13,342 bases of DNA from an uncultured Eubacteriales bacterium (GCA_900549405.1 URNZ01000054.1:1-13342); one strand, 5' to 3'. Counted from the first letter of the stretch, positions 1 to 7,838 are shown. Numbers and translations are program-made. Notes: generated by a model from the letters alone, not told the origin.

Positions 1-76
1 GTTTTTGTTTGTCAGGGTTTATTGACTGTCGGGGGTTCGTAGCTTTCAAGTACGCACTCATCATACCAGCCAACTG

Positions 77-156
77 TCGATAGACCATCGATAAATTTGC
101 CCTCTCCATTTTTCCTGACGCTTTTTTTCGTCGATAATCCACTTTTTATCGTCGAT
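77..156. repeat. Cluster of TCGAT motifs upstream of the SARP-type regulator
   Basis: The 328 bases before the first gene hold no convincing coding region. They contain TCGAT at 77-81, 88-92, 131-135 and 152-156, two of them in inverted arrangement (TCGAT 77-81 facing ATCGA 87-91), and a CGATAA/TTATCG inverted repeat (132-137 with 146-151). These could be binding sites for a regulator, perhaps the adjacent one, but this is inference. The ends of the motif cluster are the only limits I can set. Confidence 0.35.
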
Positions 157-260
157 TCAGCGAAAATACAGGTGGTTCCCCCGCCTCTTCCGGTCAAAAA
201 CCCTATTTTTATCCAAATCATGTAAATTTTATTTTCACGTGATAAATCATTGAATCCCTC

Positions 261-288
261 TGGACAAAGCAAAAAATGCTGGTAAAAT
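261..288 (+). promoter_or_regulatory. Candidate promoter of the SARP-type regulator
   Basis: TGGACA at 261-266 is separated by 16 bases from TAAAAT at 283-288. Transcription would start near 295, leaving a leader of about 34 bases with the ribosome binding site AGGAGG at 312-317. The -35 match is moderate, so the call is tentative. Confidence 0.4.
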
Positions 289-328
289 AGAACACACTGA
301 AAATCTAGGACAGGAGGCTACCGATCTT

Positions 329-3187
329 ATGGAAGTCCAGGTATTTCTGTTAGGCAACCCCCGGGTTTTGCTGGACCATACCGAGGTCATCTTCCCTTAT
401 CGCAAGGTAGAAGGACTGTTTTATTATCTGTGTATCAAGGGCGTCGTCTCCCGGGACGAGGCCATCGGCATCTTCTGGGCCGACTGCACCGAGGGGTCTG
501 CCCGCAAGAATCTGCGGGACGCCCTCTATCATTTAAAAAAGCTCTTCGGCGAGGAGCTCATCAGCGCCGAGGGGAACAACCGCATCACCTTAAAGAAGGA
601 GTGCATCGCCTCCATCGACTATGACCAGGTGACGGAGGAGAACATCTTCCAGCGCTATACCGGCGACTTTTTAGGCTATTTCTATATTAAGAATTGTATC
701 GAGTTTGAAAACTGGGCCACCGGCATCCGGGAGGACCTGCTGCGGCAATATCGCAAGGCCGCCAACAGCCGGGTGAACGCCGTCAGCCAGGGGGACGACC
801 TGGCCGCCATGGAGGACTGCGCCGTGGCCCTGCTGGGCAAGAGCATCCTAGAGGAGGAGCTGTTCCAGACCCTGCTGAGCGGGATGCTCCGCCTGGGCGG
901 CGTGGCCGAGGCCGAGCGCACCTATCAAAAGCTGCGCAAGGCCCTGGCCAGCGAGCTGGAGGTGGAGCCCGAGGAGCGCACCGAGGAGATCATGGCCGAG
1001 GCGGCCCAGCTGCGCCGCTGCGGCGCCCCCAAGCCCAGCGGACAGAACCCGGCGGAATACTTCTTTGGCCGGGAGCAGGAGATGCTGCTGCTGCTGTCCA
1101 GCATCCAGCGCTTCCGCCAGGGCAAGGGCTCCAGCTCCATCCTCCTCAGCGGCGAGGCCGGCATCGGCAAGAGCGCCATCATGAACCACCTTCAGTCCTC
1201 CCTGGACAGCGAGCTGTTCATCCCCATCTATTATCAGTGCGTGCAGACGGAGGAGGAGCTGTATCTCAAGCCCTGGAACGACGTCCTCTCCCAGGCGGAG
1301 AAGCTGTGCAAGGAGCACCGCATCCCCTATACCCCCGCCCCTGATTTCTACTCCCACCAGCAGGTGGACGTGTCCGTGTTTTCCACACAGTACGAGCTTT
1401 TTGTGGAAAACATCTTCCAGACTCTGTCCGACGCCCTGCCGGAGAAGAAAGTGATCCTCTTCATCGACGACATCCAGTGGATGGACGCCGCCAGCCGCCG
1501 CCTGCTGAGCAATCTGCTGTTCTGGTCCCGGCAGCAAAAGGTGATGGCCGTGCTCACCAGCCGCAGCGACAGCAGCTCTAACCTCACCGCCCTGAAGGCC
1601 CCCCTGCTGGCCAACGGCCTGCTGCAGGAGGTGGTCATCTCCCGCTTTACCGAGCAGGAGATCAAAAAGCTGATCCAGGAGCGCAAGCCCGAGCTGCTGA
1701 GCATCCCCGGCGCGTTGGAGCGCATCTGTCACAACACCGACGGAAACGCCCTGTTTCTGTTTGAATACTTAAAGGAACTGGAGCACGGCGGCGAGTGGAA
1801 CCAGCTCTCCCCCAAGACCACGGGCATGATCCAAAGCCGCCTGATGAACCTCACCCCGGAGGAGCGCACCCTGCTGGAGCACATCTCCCTCTATCCCCGC
1901 TTTGCCACCATGGAGGAGCTTCAGGCCCTGACCACCGACAGCACCATCCAGATCCTGAAGAGCCTGGAGTCCCTGCTGTCCAAACAGCTCATCTGTGTGC
2001 GGAGCACCTATAACTTCACCGGCTATGGCTTCTCCCACCAGTTGATCCGGGACTATGTCTATAACAGTCTGCTGAAGGACAAGCGCATCCTGCTCCACCG
2101 CATGGCCGCCGAGGCCTGCGAGGCCAAGTTCCTGCGCACCGGGGACATCAACCTGTGCCCCATGCTTATCAACCACTTCCAGCAGTGCAACGACATCTGC
2201 AAGGCCTATACCTATCGCCTGGAATATCTCAAAGCCTTCTACGCCGTGCAGCACGAGATCTATCCCACCGCCCTGACCAACAGCAGCGCCGAGTCGGAGC
2301 ACAGTCTGCCCCGCCTGGCCGCCGCCGACGAGCTGGTGTCCCTGGCCGACCAGATCCGCTCCCTCAGCAAAAACTCCAGTGAGATGGAGCCCCTGCGGAT
2401 GAAGCTGGAGTTTTTGATCGGCCGCTATGACCTGTACTCCGGCAACTACGAGGTGGGCCTGAAGAACATCCAGACCAGCATCGCCCTGGCGGAAAAGCTC
2501 CACGACTGGCAATATGAGCTGGAAAACCACCTGCAGCTCATCTTCCACGCCATCCAGATCGACGACCTGAAGATGTACTATCAAAATCTGCTGGTGTGCG
2601 AGCAGCTGGTGAAAGAGCACGAATACTCCGAGGCGGACAACTGCACCGTCATGCGCCTGCGGGGGCTGTTCTGCATGAAGAGCTCTCAATATGCCCAGGC
2701 GGAGTCGGTGCTCCAGCAGGTCATCCGGCGGATGGAGGCCCTGTGCAAGACCAACTCTGACTATCGCATGGGGCTGGCCGCCTGCTATAACTATCTGGGC
2801 GAGAGCCGCCAGGCCCGCAAGCTGTGGAAGGAGGCCCTGGAGTATTACCAGAAGGCCATCCAGTGCTGCGACAACGAGATGGTCAGCGGCGTGGCCGTCT
2901 TCCAGGCCAACGCCGGGTATGCCCTGCTCCAGCTGGGCCTGCTGGACGAGGCCCAGGAGCACATCGACAAGGCCAACCGCTGCTTCGAGACCCTGGGCGC
3001 CATGTGGGGCCGCTCCCGGGCCCAGTCCTATGCCGCCCTGCTGGCCATGAAAAAGGGCGACTGGGACGAGGCCAAGCGCCGCTATGAGCTGGCCAAGCAG
3101 AGCAGCCAAAAGGGCGGCAACCCCGCCTCCATCATCCTGGTCAGCCAAGTGGGCGACCAGCTCCAGGCCCACGAAAACGCGGGGTGA
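329..3187 (+). CDS. SARP/BTAD-family transcriptional regulator with AAA ATPase and TPR-like region
   Basis: This is a 952-residue cytoplasmic regulator. Residues 1-90 look like the OmpR/PhoB-type winged helix of SARP/AfsR proteins, and about 95-225 like the bacterial transcriptional activation (BTAD) helical domain. An ATPase core follows, with Walker A GEAGIGKS at 275-282 and Walker B VILFIDDIQWMD at 375-386. The last 300 or so residues are helical TPR-like repeats (for example the stretch around 'EALEYYQKAIQCC'). This is the AfsR/MalT-like layout of an ATP-driven signal-integrating activator; I see no C-terminal LuxR helix-turn-helix. The ATG has an AGGAGG 11 bases upstream. The regulator lies just upstream of, and codirectional with, fchA-ftcD, but a 600-base gap with its own promoter separates them, so control of those genes is only a guess. 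The effector is unknown. Confidence 0.88.
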   Translation: MEVQVFLLGNPRVLLDHTEVIFPYRKVEGLFYYLCIKGVVSRDEAIGIFWADCTEGSARKNLRDALYHLKKLFGEELISAEGNNRITLKKECIASIDYDQVTEENIFQRYTGDFLGYFYIKNCIEFENWATGIREDLLRQYRKAANSRVNAVSQGDDLAAMEDCAVALLGKSILEEELFQTLLSGMLRLGGVAEAERTYQKLRKALASELEVEPEERTEEIMAEAAQLRRCGAPKPSGQNPAEYFFGREQEMLLLLSSIQRFRQGKGSSSILLSGEAGIGKSAIMNHLQSSLDSELFIPIYYQCVQTEEELYLKPWNDVLSQAEKLCKEHRIPYTPAPDFYSHQQVDVSVFSTQYELFVENIFQTLSDALPEKKVILFIDDIQWMDAASRRLLSNLLFWSRQQKVMAVLTSRSDSSSNLTALKAPLLANGLLQEVVISRFTEQEIKKLIQERKPELLSIPGALERICHNTDGNALFLFEYLKELEHGGEWNQLSPKTTGMIQSRLMNLTPEERTLLEHISLYPRFATMEELQALTTDSTIQILKSLESLLSKQLICVRSTYNFTGYGFSHQLIRDYVYNSLLKDKRILLHRMAAEACEAKFLRTGDINLCPMLINHFQQCNDICKAYTYRLEYLKAFYAVQHEIYPTALTNSSAESEHSLPRLAAADELVSLADQIRSLSKNSSEMEPLRMKLEFLIGRYDLYSGNYEVGLKNIQTSIALAEKLHDWQYELENHLQLIFHAIQIDDLKMYYQNLLVCEQLVKEHEYSEADNCTVMRLRGLFCMKSSQYAQAESVLQQVIRRMEALCKTNSDYRMGLAACYNYLGESRQARKLWKEALEYYQKAIQCCDNEMVSGVAVFQANAGYALLQLGLLDEAQEHIDKANRCFETLGAMWGRSRAQSYAALLAMKKGDWDEAKRRYELAKQSSQKGGNPASIILVSQVGDQLQAHENAG

Positions 3188-3194
3188 ACTGTTG

Positions 3195-3491
3195 CCTTCC
3201 CCTGGGGGAAGGTGCCCCGAAGGGGCCGGATGAGGGTGGGTATCGTTAGGTGCGGTGGTCATCGCGGGCGGACACGGAGGTCCGCCCGCCGACGGCGAAT
3301 GCATTTTCGACGGAATCCTCCAGTCATCGCCTTGCGGCGATGCCAGCTAGCCCTATCCCTTTTGTCCCTTCGGGACATTTCCCCTTGATAAGGGGAATCG
3401 GCCTTTGACAAGGGGGCCTAACGGTGCAGAACATCAGCCTCCCTTGTGAAAGGGAGGTGGCACGGCGAAGCCGTGACGGAAGGATTCCGTC
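3195..3491. repeat. Array of consecutive short hairpins (REP/MITE-like intergenic mosaic)
   Basis: Nearly back-to-back perfect inverted repeats fill this stretch: 3195-3212, 3214-3226 (GCCCC-GAA-GGGGC), 3264-3289 (10-bp arms), 3325-3342, 3363-3377, 3379-3397, 3438-3457 (CCTCCCTT/AAGGGAGG), 3461-3475 (CACGGC-GAA-GCCGTG) and 3475-3491. The second half (CCTCCCTT...CACGGC...GACGGAA) resembles an intergenic repeat I associate with Oscillospiraceae genomes, and 3264-3289 resembles another widespread GGCGGAC/GTCCGCC element. None is followed by a proper U-tract, so they are poor intrinsic terminators. I read the block as several different repeat elements landed side by side; no gene is supported here. 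Confidence 0.75.
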
Positions 3492-3588
3492 CCCTCGTCC
3501 CTATTTCTTCTTCCAACTAAAGCGCTTCTTTAAAAAAGAAAGTAATTGTGCAAAATTCTTAAATAAAAAATTTCTGCCACTGACTCAC

Positions 3589-3617
3589 TTGAAAATCCCT
3601 CCAAAATCTGATATGGT
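3589..3617 (+). promoter_or_regulatory. Candidate promoter of the fchA-ftcD pair
   Basis: TTGAAA (3589-3594), a 17-base spacer and TATGGT (3612-3617) make a plausible sigma-A promoter in an AT-rich pocket. Transcription from here would give a leader of roughly 180 bases before fchA. The leader contains a CTGGC-TCCG-GCCAG hairpin (3682-3695), possible pairing of AACAAC (3664-3669) with GTTGTT (3707-3712), the palindrome GTCCGCGGAC (3719-3728) and a T6 run near 3738. I recognise no known riboswitch in it. Confidence 0.5.
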
Positions 3618-3806
3618 TTGACCATAAGGCACTGAATGTAGCTTTACAAGTACGCGACAGTTGAACAACACTTGGTTCTCTCTGGCTCCGGCCAGGGGGT
3701 CGGGTCGTTGTTGTCCCTGTCCGCGGACCTGTAGAGCTTTTTTCGTGCCTTTTTCGTTTATCCAGCGCATATCCAAGTCAGCATGATATGAAAGGGGATA
3801 ATTCCA

Positions 3807-4388
3807 ATGAATTCCAAGGTTTACGAAGTTCTGGACAAGATCACTGATTCCGACGACACCACCGTTGGCGGCGGCTGCGCCTCCGCCCTGTCCGGCGCTA
3901 TGGCCGCCGGTATGCTCTCCATGGTGGCCAAGCTGTCCAAGAAGAAGCCCGTCAACTTCACCGAGGAGCAGTATGACGCCATCATCAACGAGCTGGAGCA
4001 GCTGAACCAGCAGCTTCAGGAGGGCTGTGTCCACGACACCGAGGCCTATTGCATGATTGTGGACGCCTTTAAGCTGCCCAAGGGCACCGACGAGGAGAAG
4101 GCCGCCCGCCGCGCCGCCGTGGAGGCCGCCGCCACCCGGGCCGCCGAGGTCCCCCTGGAGAACGGCCGTCTGAACGCCCGTGTGTACGAGCTGGGCGTGC
4201 AGCTGCGGGGCAACTCCAACCCCGCCTGCCTGTCTGACCTGACCAGCGCCCTGTATCTGGCTCAGGGCGGCGTGAAGGACTGCGTGCTGAACATCAACGC
4301 CAACCTGGGTCTCATCAAGAAGGAAGAGACCATCGCCAGCCTGAAGGAGGCCATGCTGGAGCTGCTGCTTCAGGCCATCTGCTACTAA
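3807..4388 (+). CDS. fchA: Formiminotetrahydrofolate cyclodeaminase / methenyl-THF cyclohydrolase family protein
   Basis: A 193-residue soluble, all-helical protein of the FTCD_C (cyclodeaminase) family. It would convert 5-formimino-THF to 5,10-methenyl-THF with release of ammonia. Family features visible are the N-terminal glycine-rich segment GGGCASALSGAMAAG (21-35, usually GGGS), the D77-x-x-A-Y motif, NPACLSDL (138-145) and NINANLGLI (162-170). Length is slightly below the usual 200-210. The ATG at 3807 is preceded by AAAGGGG. The gene lies 85 bases before ftcD on the same strand, and the pair supplies the two activities that mammals fuse in one FTCD protein. A role limited to methenyl-THF cyclohydrolase, as proposed for FchA of purinolytic clostridia, is possible, but the ftcD partner favours the deaminase. 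Confidence 0.87.
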   Translation: MNSKVYEVLDKITDSDDTTVGGGCASALSGAMAAGMLSMVAKLSKKKPVNFTEEQYDAIINELEQLNQQLQEGCVHDTEAYCMIVDAFKLPKGTDEEKAARRAAVEAAATRAAEVPLENGRLNARVYELGVQLRGNSNPACLSDLTSALYLAQGGVKDCVLNINANLGLIKKEETIASLKEAMLELLLQAICY

Positions 4389-4406
4389 GCCTTTCCCCTC
4401 CCCCCT

Positions 4407-4421
4407 GGGGCCGCAGGCCCC
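4407..4421 (+). other. Intercistronic hairpin between fchA and ftcD
   Basis: GGGGCC-GCA-GGCCCC forms a 6-bp GC stem just after the fchA stop. No U-tract follows directly; a T-rich stretch starts about 13 bases later. It could stabilise or partly terminate the fchA message, so that the two genes are expressed at different levels. Confidence 0.45.
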
Positions 4422-4473
4422 GCGACAATGTTGTTCCTTTTAAATTTTTATCATAGAATAGGAGTCGATCATC

Positions 4474-5352
4474 ATGAAGTGTTTAATGGCAGAAGTGAAT
4501 TTCAGCGAGGGCAGAGACCAGGGTCTGATCGACCAGGTCCGCGACGCCATGCTGGCCGGCGACCCCATCGACCTGATGGAGATCTCCTCTGACGGCGACC
4601 ACAACCGCACCGTGTTCACCTTTAAGGGCGAGCCCCGTGCCGTTCTGGAGGCCTCTAAGCGCCTGTCCGCCAAGGCCGTGGAGCTGATCGACATGACCAA
4701 GCACTCCGGCGCTCACCCCCGCATCGGCGCCGTGGACGTGGTCCCCTTCATCCCCGTGAAGGACGTCACCATCGACGAGGCCCTGGAGATCTGCCGGGAG
4801 TATGGCAAGTTCATGGGCGAGCTGGGCGTGCCTGTCTATTACTATGAGGACGCCGCCACCAGCGAGGAGCGCAAGAGCCTGCCCAAGATCCGCAAGGGCC
4901 AGTACGAGGGCCTGGAGGAGAAGATGAAGGACCCCGCCTGGAAGCCCGACGAGGGCCCCTCCTCTTTCAACGCCAAGAGCGGCGCCACCGTCACCGGCGT
5001 GCGCTTCCCCCTGGTGGCTTTCAACGTGAACCTGCAGACCAAGGACCTGGACATCGGCAAGAAGATCGTCAAGGCCGTCCGTGCCGTCACCGGCGGCTAT
5101 CAGTGCGTCCGCGCCATCGCCCTGGTCCTGGAGGACCGCGACGGCATCGTTCAGGTGTCTATGAACCTGACCAACTATGAGAAGACCCCCATCCACCGCG
5201 TGTTCGAGACCATCAAGAGCGAGGCCTCTCAGTATGGCGTTGGCGTTGTGGACTGCGACCTGGTGGGTCCCGTGCCCGTGTACGCCCTGCAGGACGTGCT
5301 GAAGTTCTATCTGCGCACCCACAACTTCAAGATCGAGCAGCTGTACATGTAA
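4474..5352 (+). CDS. ftcD: Glutamate formimidoyltransferase
   Basis: A 292-residue stand-alone formiminotransferase (FTCD N and middle domains). It transfers the formimino group of N-formimino-L-glutamate to THF, giving glutamate and 5-formimino-THF for the neighbouring cyclodeaminase; the reaction closes histidine breakdown. It opens with the family start MKCLMAEVNFSEGRD (1-15) and carries HSGAHPRIGAVDVVPFIPV (77-95), in which H81 aligns with the catalytic histidine (His82) of mammalian FTCD. Length is typical of the single-function bacterial form. AGGAG at 4460-4464 sits 9 bases before the ATG. No other hut gene is nearby, so formiminoglutamate must come from enzymes encoded elsewhere. Confidence 0.93.
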   Translation: MKCLMAEVNFSEGRDQGLIDQVRDAMLAGDPIDLMEISSDGDHNRTVFTFKGEPRAVLEASKRLSAKAVELIDMTKHSGAHPRIGAVDVVPFIPVKDVTIDEALEICREYGKFMGELGVPVYYYEDAATSEERKSLPKIRKGQYEGLEEKMKDPAWKPDEGPSSFNAKSGATVTGVRFPLVAFNVNLQTKDLDIGKKIVKAVRAVTGGYQCVRAIALVLEDRDGIVQVSMNLTNYEKTPIHRVFETIKSEASQYGVGVVDCDLVGPVPVYALQDVLKFYLRTHNFKIEQLYM

Positions 5353-5380
5353 TTTCATTTCTTTGTCATTTCTCAACAGC

Positions 5381-5412
5381 AGGACCCCGGCGGCAAAAGC
5401 CGCCGGGGTCCT
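5381..5412. terminator. Strong GC hairpin between convergent ftcD and the leftward operon
   Basis: A perfect 14-bp stem (5381-5394 with 5399-5412) with an AAAA loop lies between two converging transcription units. The U-tract is short on either strand (CTT then G), so termination efficiency is uncertain, but position and stem strength make this the likely end of both transcripts. A second, weaker stem (CTCCTTT/AAAGGAG, 5470-5489) is closer to the end of the leftward operon. Confidence 0.7.
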
Positions 5413-5501
5413 TGCGTTCAGATGTAAAAAACGGGCTGCGCGGACGGTGTTTGGCTTGTTTGATATCCGCTCCTTTGCTTCAAAAGGAGGAACTCATTTT
5501 T

Positions 5502-6017
5502 TTACTCCAGCACCAGGTCTTCTAAATCGCCGGAGAGGGAGTCCATCACCTTATATTTCTCCTCGTCCAGGTCCCGGTTATAAAACCGCATGAGATACAT
5601 GGGCTTATACACCAGCTCCGTCTTGTGGTCCTCCAGCTCCGGGGGAGCGTAGAGACACTTGAACTTGCGCACCACCCACAGCTTGTTATAGTCCCAGGCC
5701 TGTTTCAATGCCTGGTCCTCCGTCAGGCGGCTGGGCAGGATGGCCTGCTCGGCCACCTCCACCGGATGGGACCCGGGCAGACGGGACAGCTTTCCCGGCG
5801 TCATGGTCGACTCCTCAAAGCCCGCGTAATAGCCCGCGTAGCGCTTGACGGACTTTGTCACCGGGATGGCCACCCGCAGCTGGAACACCCAGCAGGGGCT
5901 GTAAAGGGTGTCCACATAGGAAAAGTCGATGTAAGAGAACTTTTTCGACTTTTTCATATGCTGGAGAAAGTGCTCCGGCTGGAACCGGACGCCGGTCAGG
6001 ACAGAAATGGACTTCAT
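5502..6017 (-). CDS. Hypothetical protein, last gene of the leftward operon
   Basis: A 171-residue protein that I do not recognise. It is soluble-looking, with no signal peptide or membrane segment, is rich in aromatic and charged residues (YIDFSYVDTLYSPCWVFQLR at 29-48), and has an acidic tail (SLSGDLEDLVLE). It contains a single YSPCW and no evident nucleotide- or metal-binding motif. The ATG is preceded by GGGAGGG and lies 23 bases after the symporter stop, so it is translated from the same message. Its place at the end of a transport and dehydrogenase operon suggests an accessory or regulatory role for that pathway, but nothing in the sequence shows which. Base composition matches the neighbours. 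Confidence 0.75.
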   Translation of the reverse strand: MKSISVLTGVRFQPEHFLQHMKKSKKFSYIDFSYVDTLYSPCWVFQLRVAIPVTKSVKRYAGYYAGFEESTMTPGKLSRLPGSHPVEVAEQAILPSRLTEDQALKQAWDYNKLWVVRKFKCLYAPPELEDHKTELVYKPMYLMRFYNRDLDEEKYKVMDSLSGDLEDLVLE

Positions 6018-6040
6018 GATGGCTCCCTCCCAATGGCCGC

Positions 6041-7666
6041 TCAGCAGGCCGCGGGGGCGGCCTCCTTGCTGGCGCGGATGATCTTGCTGAAGTTCTCCTG
6101 GGAGATCTGCACCCCGGCCTTCACGGCGGTGTTGGTGGCCTCGGCGTCCTCAAAACGCTTGGCATAGTCCACCATGTCCTCGATCTCCTTGGGGGGTTCT
6201 TTGGTCAGCAGGCTCACCACCACATAGGCCACGGTGGCCAGAACGATGGCGGCGAAGAAGGTGTGGATGTTGGTGCTCTCCTGCAGCAGGTAGTACCAGG
6301 CAAAGCCGGTGACAGAGCCCACGATCAGAGAGGCGTAAGCGCCCTCTTTGGTGCCCCGCTTCCAATACAGACCGCCGATGATCAGGGGGATAAAGGCGGG
6401 GGACAGCACGGACCAGGCGATCCAGGTGACCTGATAGATGCCCACCTGGAAGATGGGGGCAAAGCACAGCACGGCGGAGATCAGGCCCAGGGCATAGGTG
6501 GAGATCTGGGTCACCCGCATGACCTGCTTCTCGCTGGCCTTGGGGTTGATAAAACCGTGATACAGGTCGCTGCCCGCGCCGGAGCCGATGACCAGCAGCA
6601 GAGCGCTGGCGGTGGACATGATGGCGGAGAAGGCACAGGCCAGCAGGAAACCGGCCATGATGGGGGACAGCTTGGTCAGGGCCAGCACGGGCATGATATA
6701 CTCCGCGCTGCCGCCGGGCAGGGCAGCGGCGTCGGGGAAGATCACGCGGCCGGCCATACCGAGAATGTACACGCCGAAGGACAGGAAGAAGCCGAAGATG
6801 CCGCCGATCAGGGGGACCAGACGGATGGACTTCTCATCCTTGATGGCCACGGTCTTGATGACCAGGTGGGGCTGGCCCATATAGCCCACGAAATAGACCA
6901 GGGCGATACCGGCGATCATCAGGGGCGCGCCCTTCAGATAGAAATCCTCGCCCCACAGGGTGGGCAGGCCGGGGTTGATGGCATACAGGCTCTGGGTGAT
7001 GCCGGAGAAGCCGCCGGCGGCGGAGATACACACGGGGATCAGCACAGCCAGGCCGATGAGCATCAGGATGGACTGCACAAAGTCGGTGTAGGCCACGGCC
7101 AGATAGCCGCCCGCGCCGGTGTAGATCAGCACCACCACGCAGCCCACCAGCATGGACATCTCAAAGCTCCAGCCCGTGATGCAGGACAGCAGCACGCCGA
7201 TGGCCAGATACTCCACGATCAGGCTGATGACCATGGCCACCAGCATGATGATGACGGACAGCAGCTTCACGCCCTGGCTGTAATACCGGTGGCCGAAGAA
7301 GTCGGGGATGGTCAGGGACTTGGTTTTTTCCGTATACCGGCGCATCCGCCGGGCAATGATGCCAAAGTTCAGCAGCGGGCCGAACACGTCGCCGGGGGCG
7401 GCCCACAGGGAGGACGCGCCCGCTTCCCAGCCATACTGGGGGCCGGCGATATACATGCCGCCGCCCACCGAGCTGGAGCCGTGGGCCAGGGCGGTGATCC
7501 AGGGGCCCATTTCACGGCCTCCCACGAACCAGTCCTCGGAACTCTTTACCCGCTTGGCCGCCCACAGACCGATGAGCAGCATCAGGGCCATATAGGCGAT
7601 CAGGATGATGGGAACCTCCATCGGGATGGCTTTACCGATTGCTCTTTCCAGTTCAGCAATACTCAC
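6041..7666 (-). CDS. Sodium:solute symporter (SSS/PutP-type) family transporter
   Basis: A 541-residue polytopic membrane protein with about 12-13 hydrophobic segments. It carries SSS hallmarks: GGYLAVAYTDFVQS (186-199), GYMGQPHLVIK (261-271) and AFSAIMSTASALLL (345-358), in which S351 and T352 align with the Na+-binding Ser340/Thr341 of PutP. It would drive Na+-coupled uptake of an organic solute, presumably the operon's substrate. The start is a GTG with a GAGAGGGGG 7-8 bases upstream; the internal ATG at residue 16 has no ribosome binding site. The C-terminus has a long hydrophilic cytoplasmic tail (about 490-541). It lies 35 bases after a one-helix microprotein and 23 before the hypothetical gene. 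Substrate class cannot be read from sequence; PutP, PanF and SglT-like specificities are all possible. Confidence 0.9.
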   Translation of the reverse strand: MSIAELERAIGKAIPMEVPIILIAYMALMLLIGLWAAKRVKSSEDWFVGGREMGPWITALAHGSSSVGGGMYIAGPQYGWEAGASSLWAAPGDVFGPLLNFGIIARRMRRYTEKTKSLTIPDFFGHRYYSQGVKLLSVIIMLVAMVISLIVEYLAIGVLLSCITGWSFEMSMLVGCVVVLIYTGAGGYLAVAYTDFVQSILMLIGLAVLIPVCISAAGGFSGITQSLYAINPGLPTLWGEDFYLKGAPLMIAGIALVYFVGYMGQPHLVIKTVAIKDEKSIRLVPLIGGIFGFFLSFGVYILGMAGRVIFPDAAALPGGSAEYIMPVLALTKLSPIMAGFLLACAFSAIMSTASALLLVIGSGAGSDLYHGFINPKASEKQVMRVTQISTYALGLISAVLCFAPIFQVGIYQVTWIAWSVLSPAFIPLIIGGLYWKRGTKEGAYASLIVGSVTGFAWYYLLQESTNIHTFFAAIVLATVAYVVVSLLTKEPPKEIEDMVDYAKRFEDAEATNTAVKAGVQISQENFSKIIRASKEAAPAAC

Positions 7667-7701
7667 AGATATTTCCCCCTCTCTTTGTCGTTACAGGTCG
7701 G

Positions 7702-7812
7702 TCATAGCTTCCACTTGCCAAGATAGAACGATCCGGCTGCGATCAGGTCGATGATGATGGTGGCCAGGATGAAAATGCCGGTGTCCATGGAAAAGCCCAT
7801 AAAGGTCTGCAT
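7702..7812 (-). CDS. 36-residue single-helix membrane microprotein, probable symporter small subunit
   Basis: A short reading frame between the alcohol dehydrogenase and the symporter. It starts with ATG (MQTFMGFSMDTG...), has one hydrophobic segment, IFILATIIIDLIAAGSFYL (13-31), and ends with the basic GKWKL. A near-perfect GGAGG ends 6 bases before the ATG (reading AAGGAGGGTATGTATG), stronger than for most genes here, and spacing on both sides (26 and 35 bases) fits the operon. Tiny one-helix accessory proteins encoded beside SSS and NSS symporters are known, and this looks functionally equivalent, though I cannot show homology. It is short enough to be missed by automatic annotation. Confidence 0.75.
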   Translation of the reverse strand: MQTFMGFSMDTGIFILATIIIDLIAAGSFYLGKWKL

Positions 7813-7838
7813 ACATACCCTCCTTCCTGTTCAATTCG

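Noticed and set aside
12..272. 86-codon open frame on the minus strand upstream of the regulator
   Set aside because: No ribosome binding site, low-complexity repeats of the TCGAT cluster in its middle, and no recognisable domain; it covers the regulator's promoter region.
1769..3304. 511-codon antisense frame across the regulator
   Set aside because: Leu/Gly/Ala/His-rich translation typical of antisense reading of a GC-rich gene; the plus frame has clear domains.
3424..3621. 65-codon plus-strand frame in the hairpin region
   Set aside because: It consists of intergenic repeat sequence and AT-rich promoter DNA, with no ribosome binding site or known domain.
3618..3806. Tetrahydrofolate riboswitch before fchA
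   Set aside because: I could not match the conserved THF riboswitch core; only generic stems are visible.
6263..7726. 487-codon frame opposite the symporter
   Set aside because: Translation is rich in Gly, His, Gln and Asp with no hydrophobic core; it mirrors the symporter's membrane codons.
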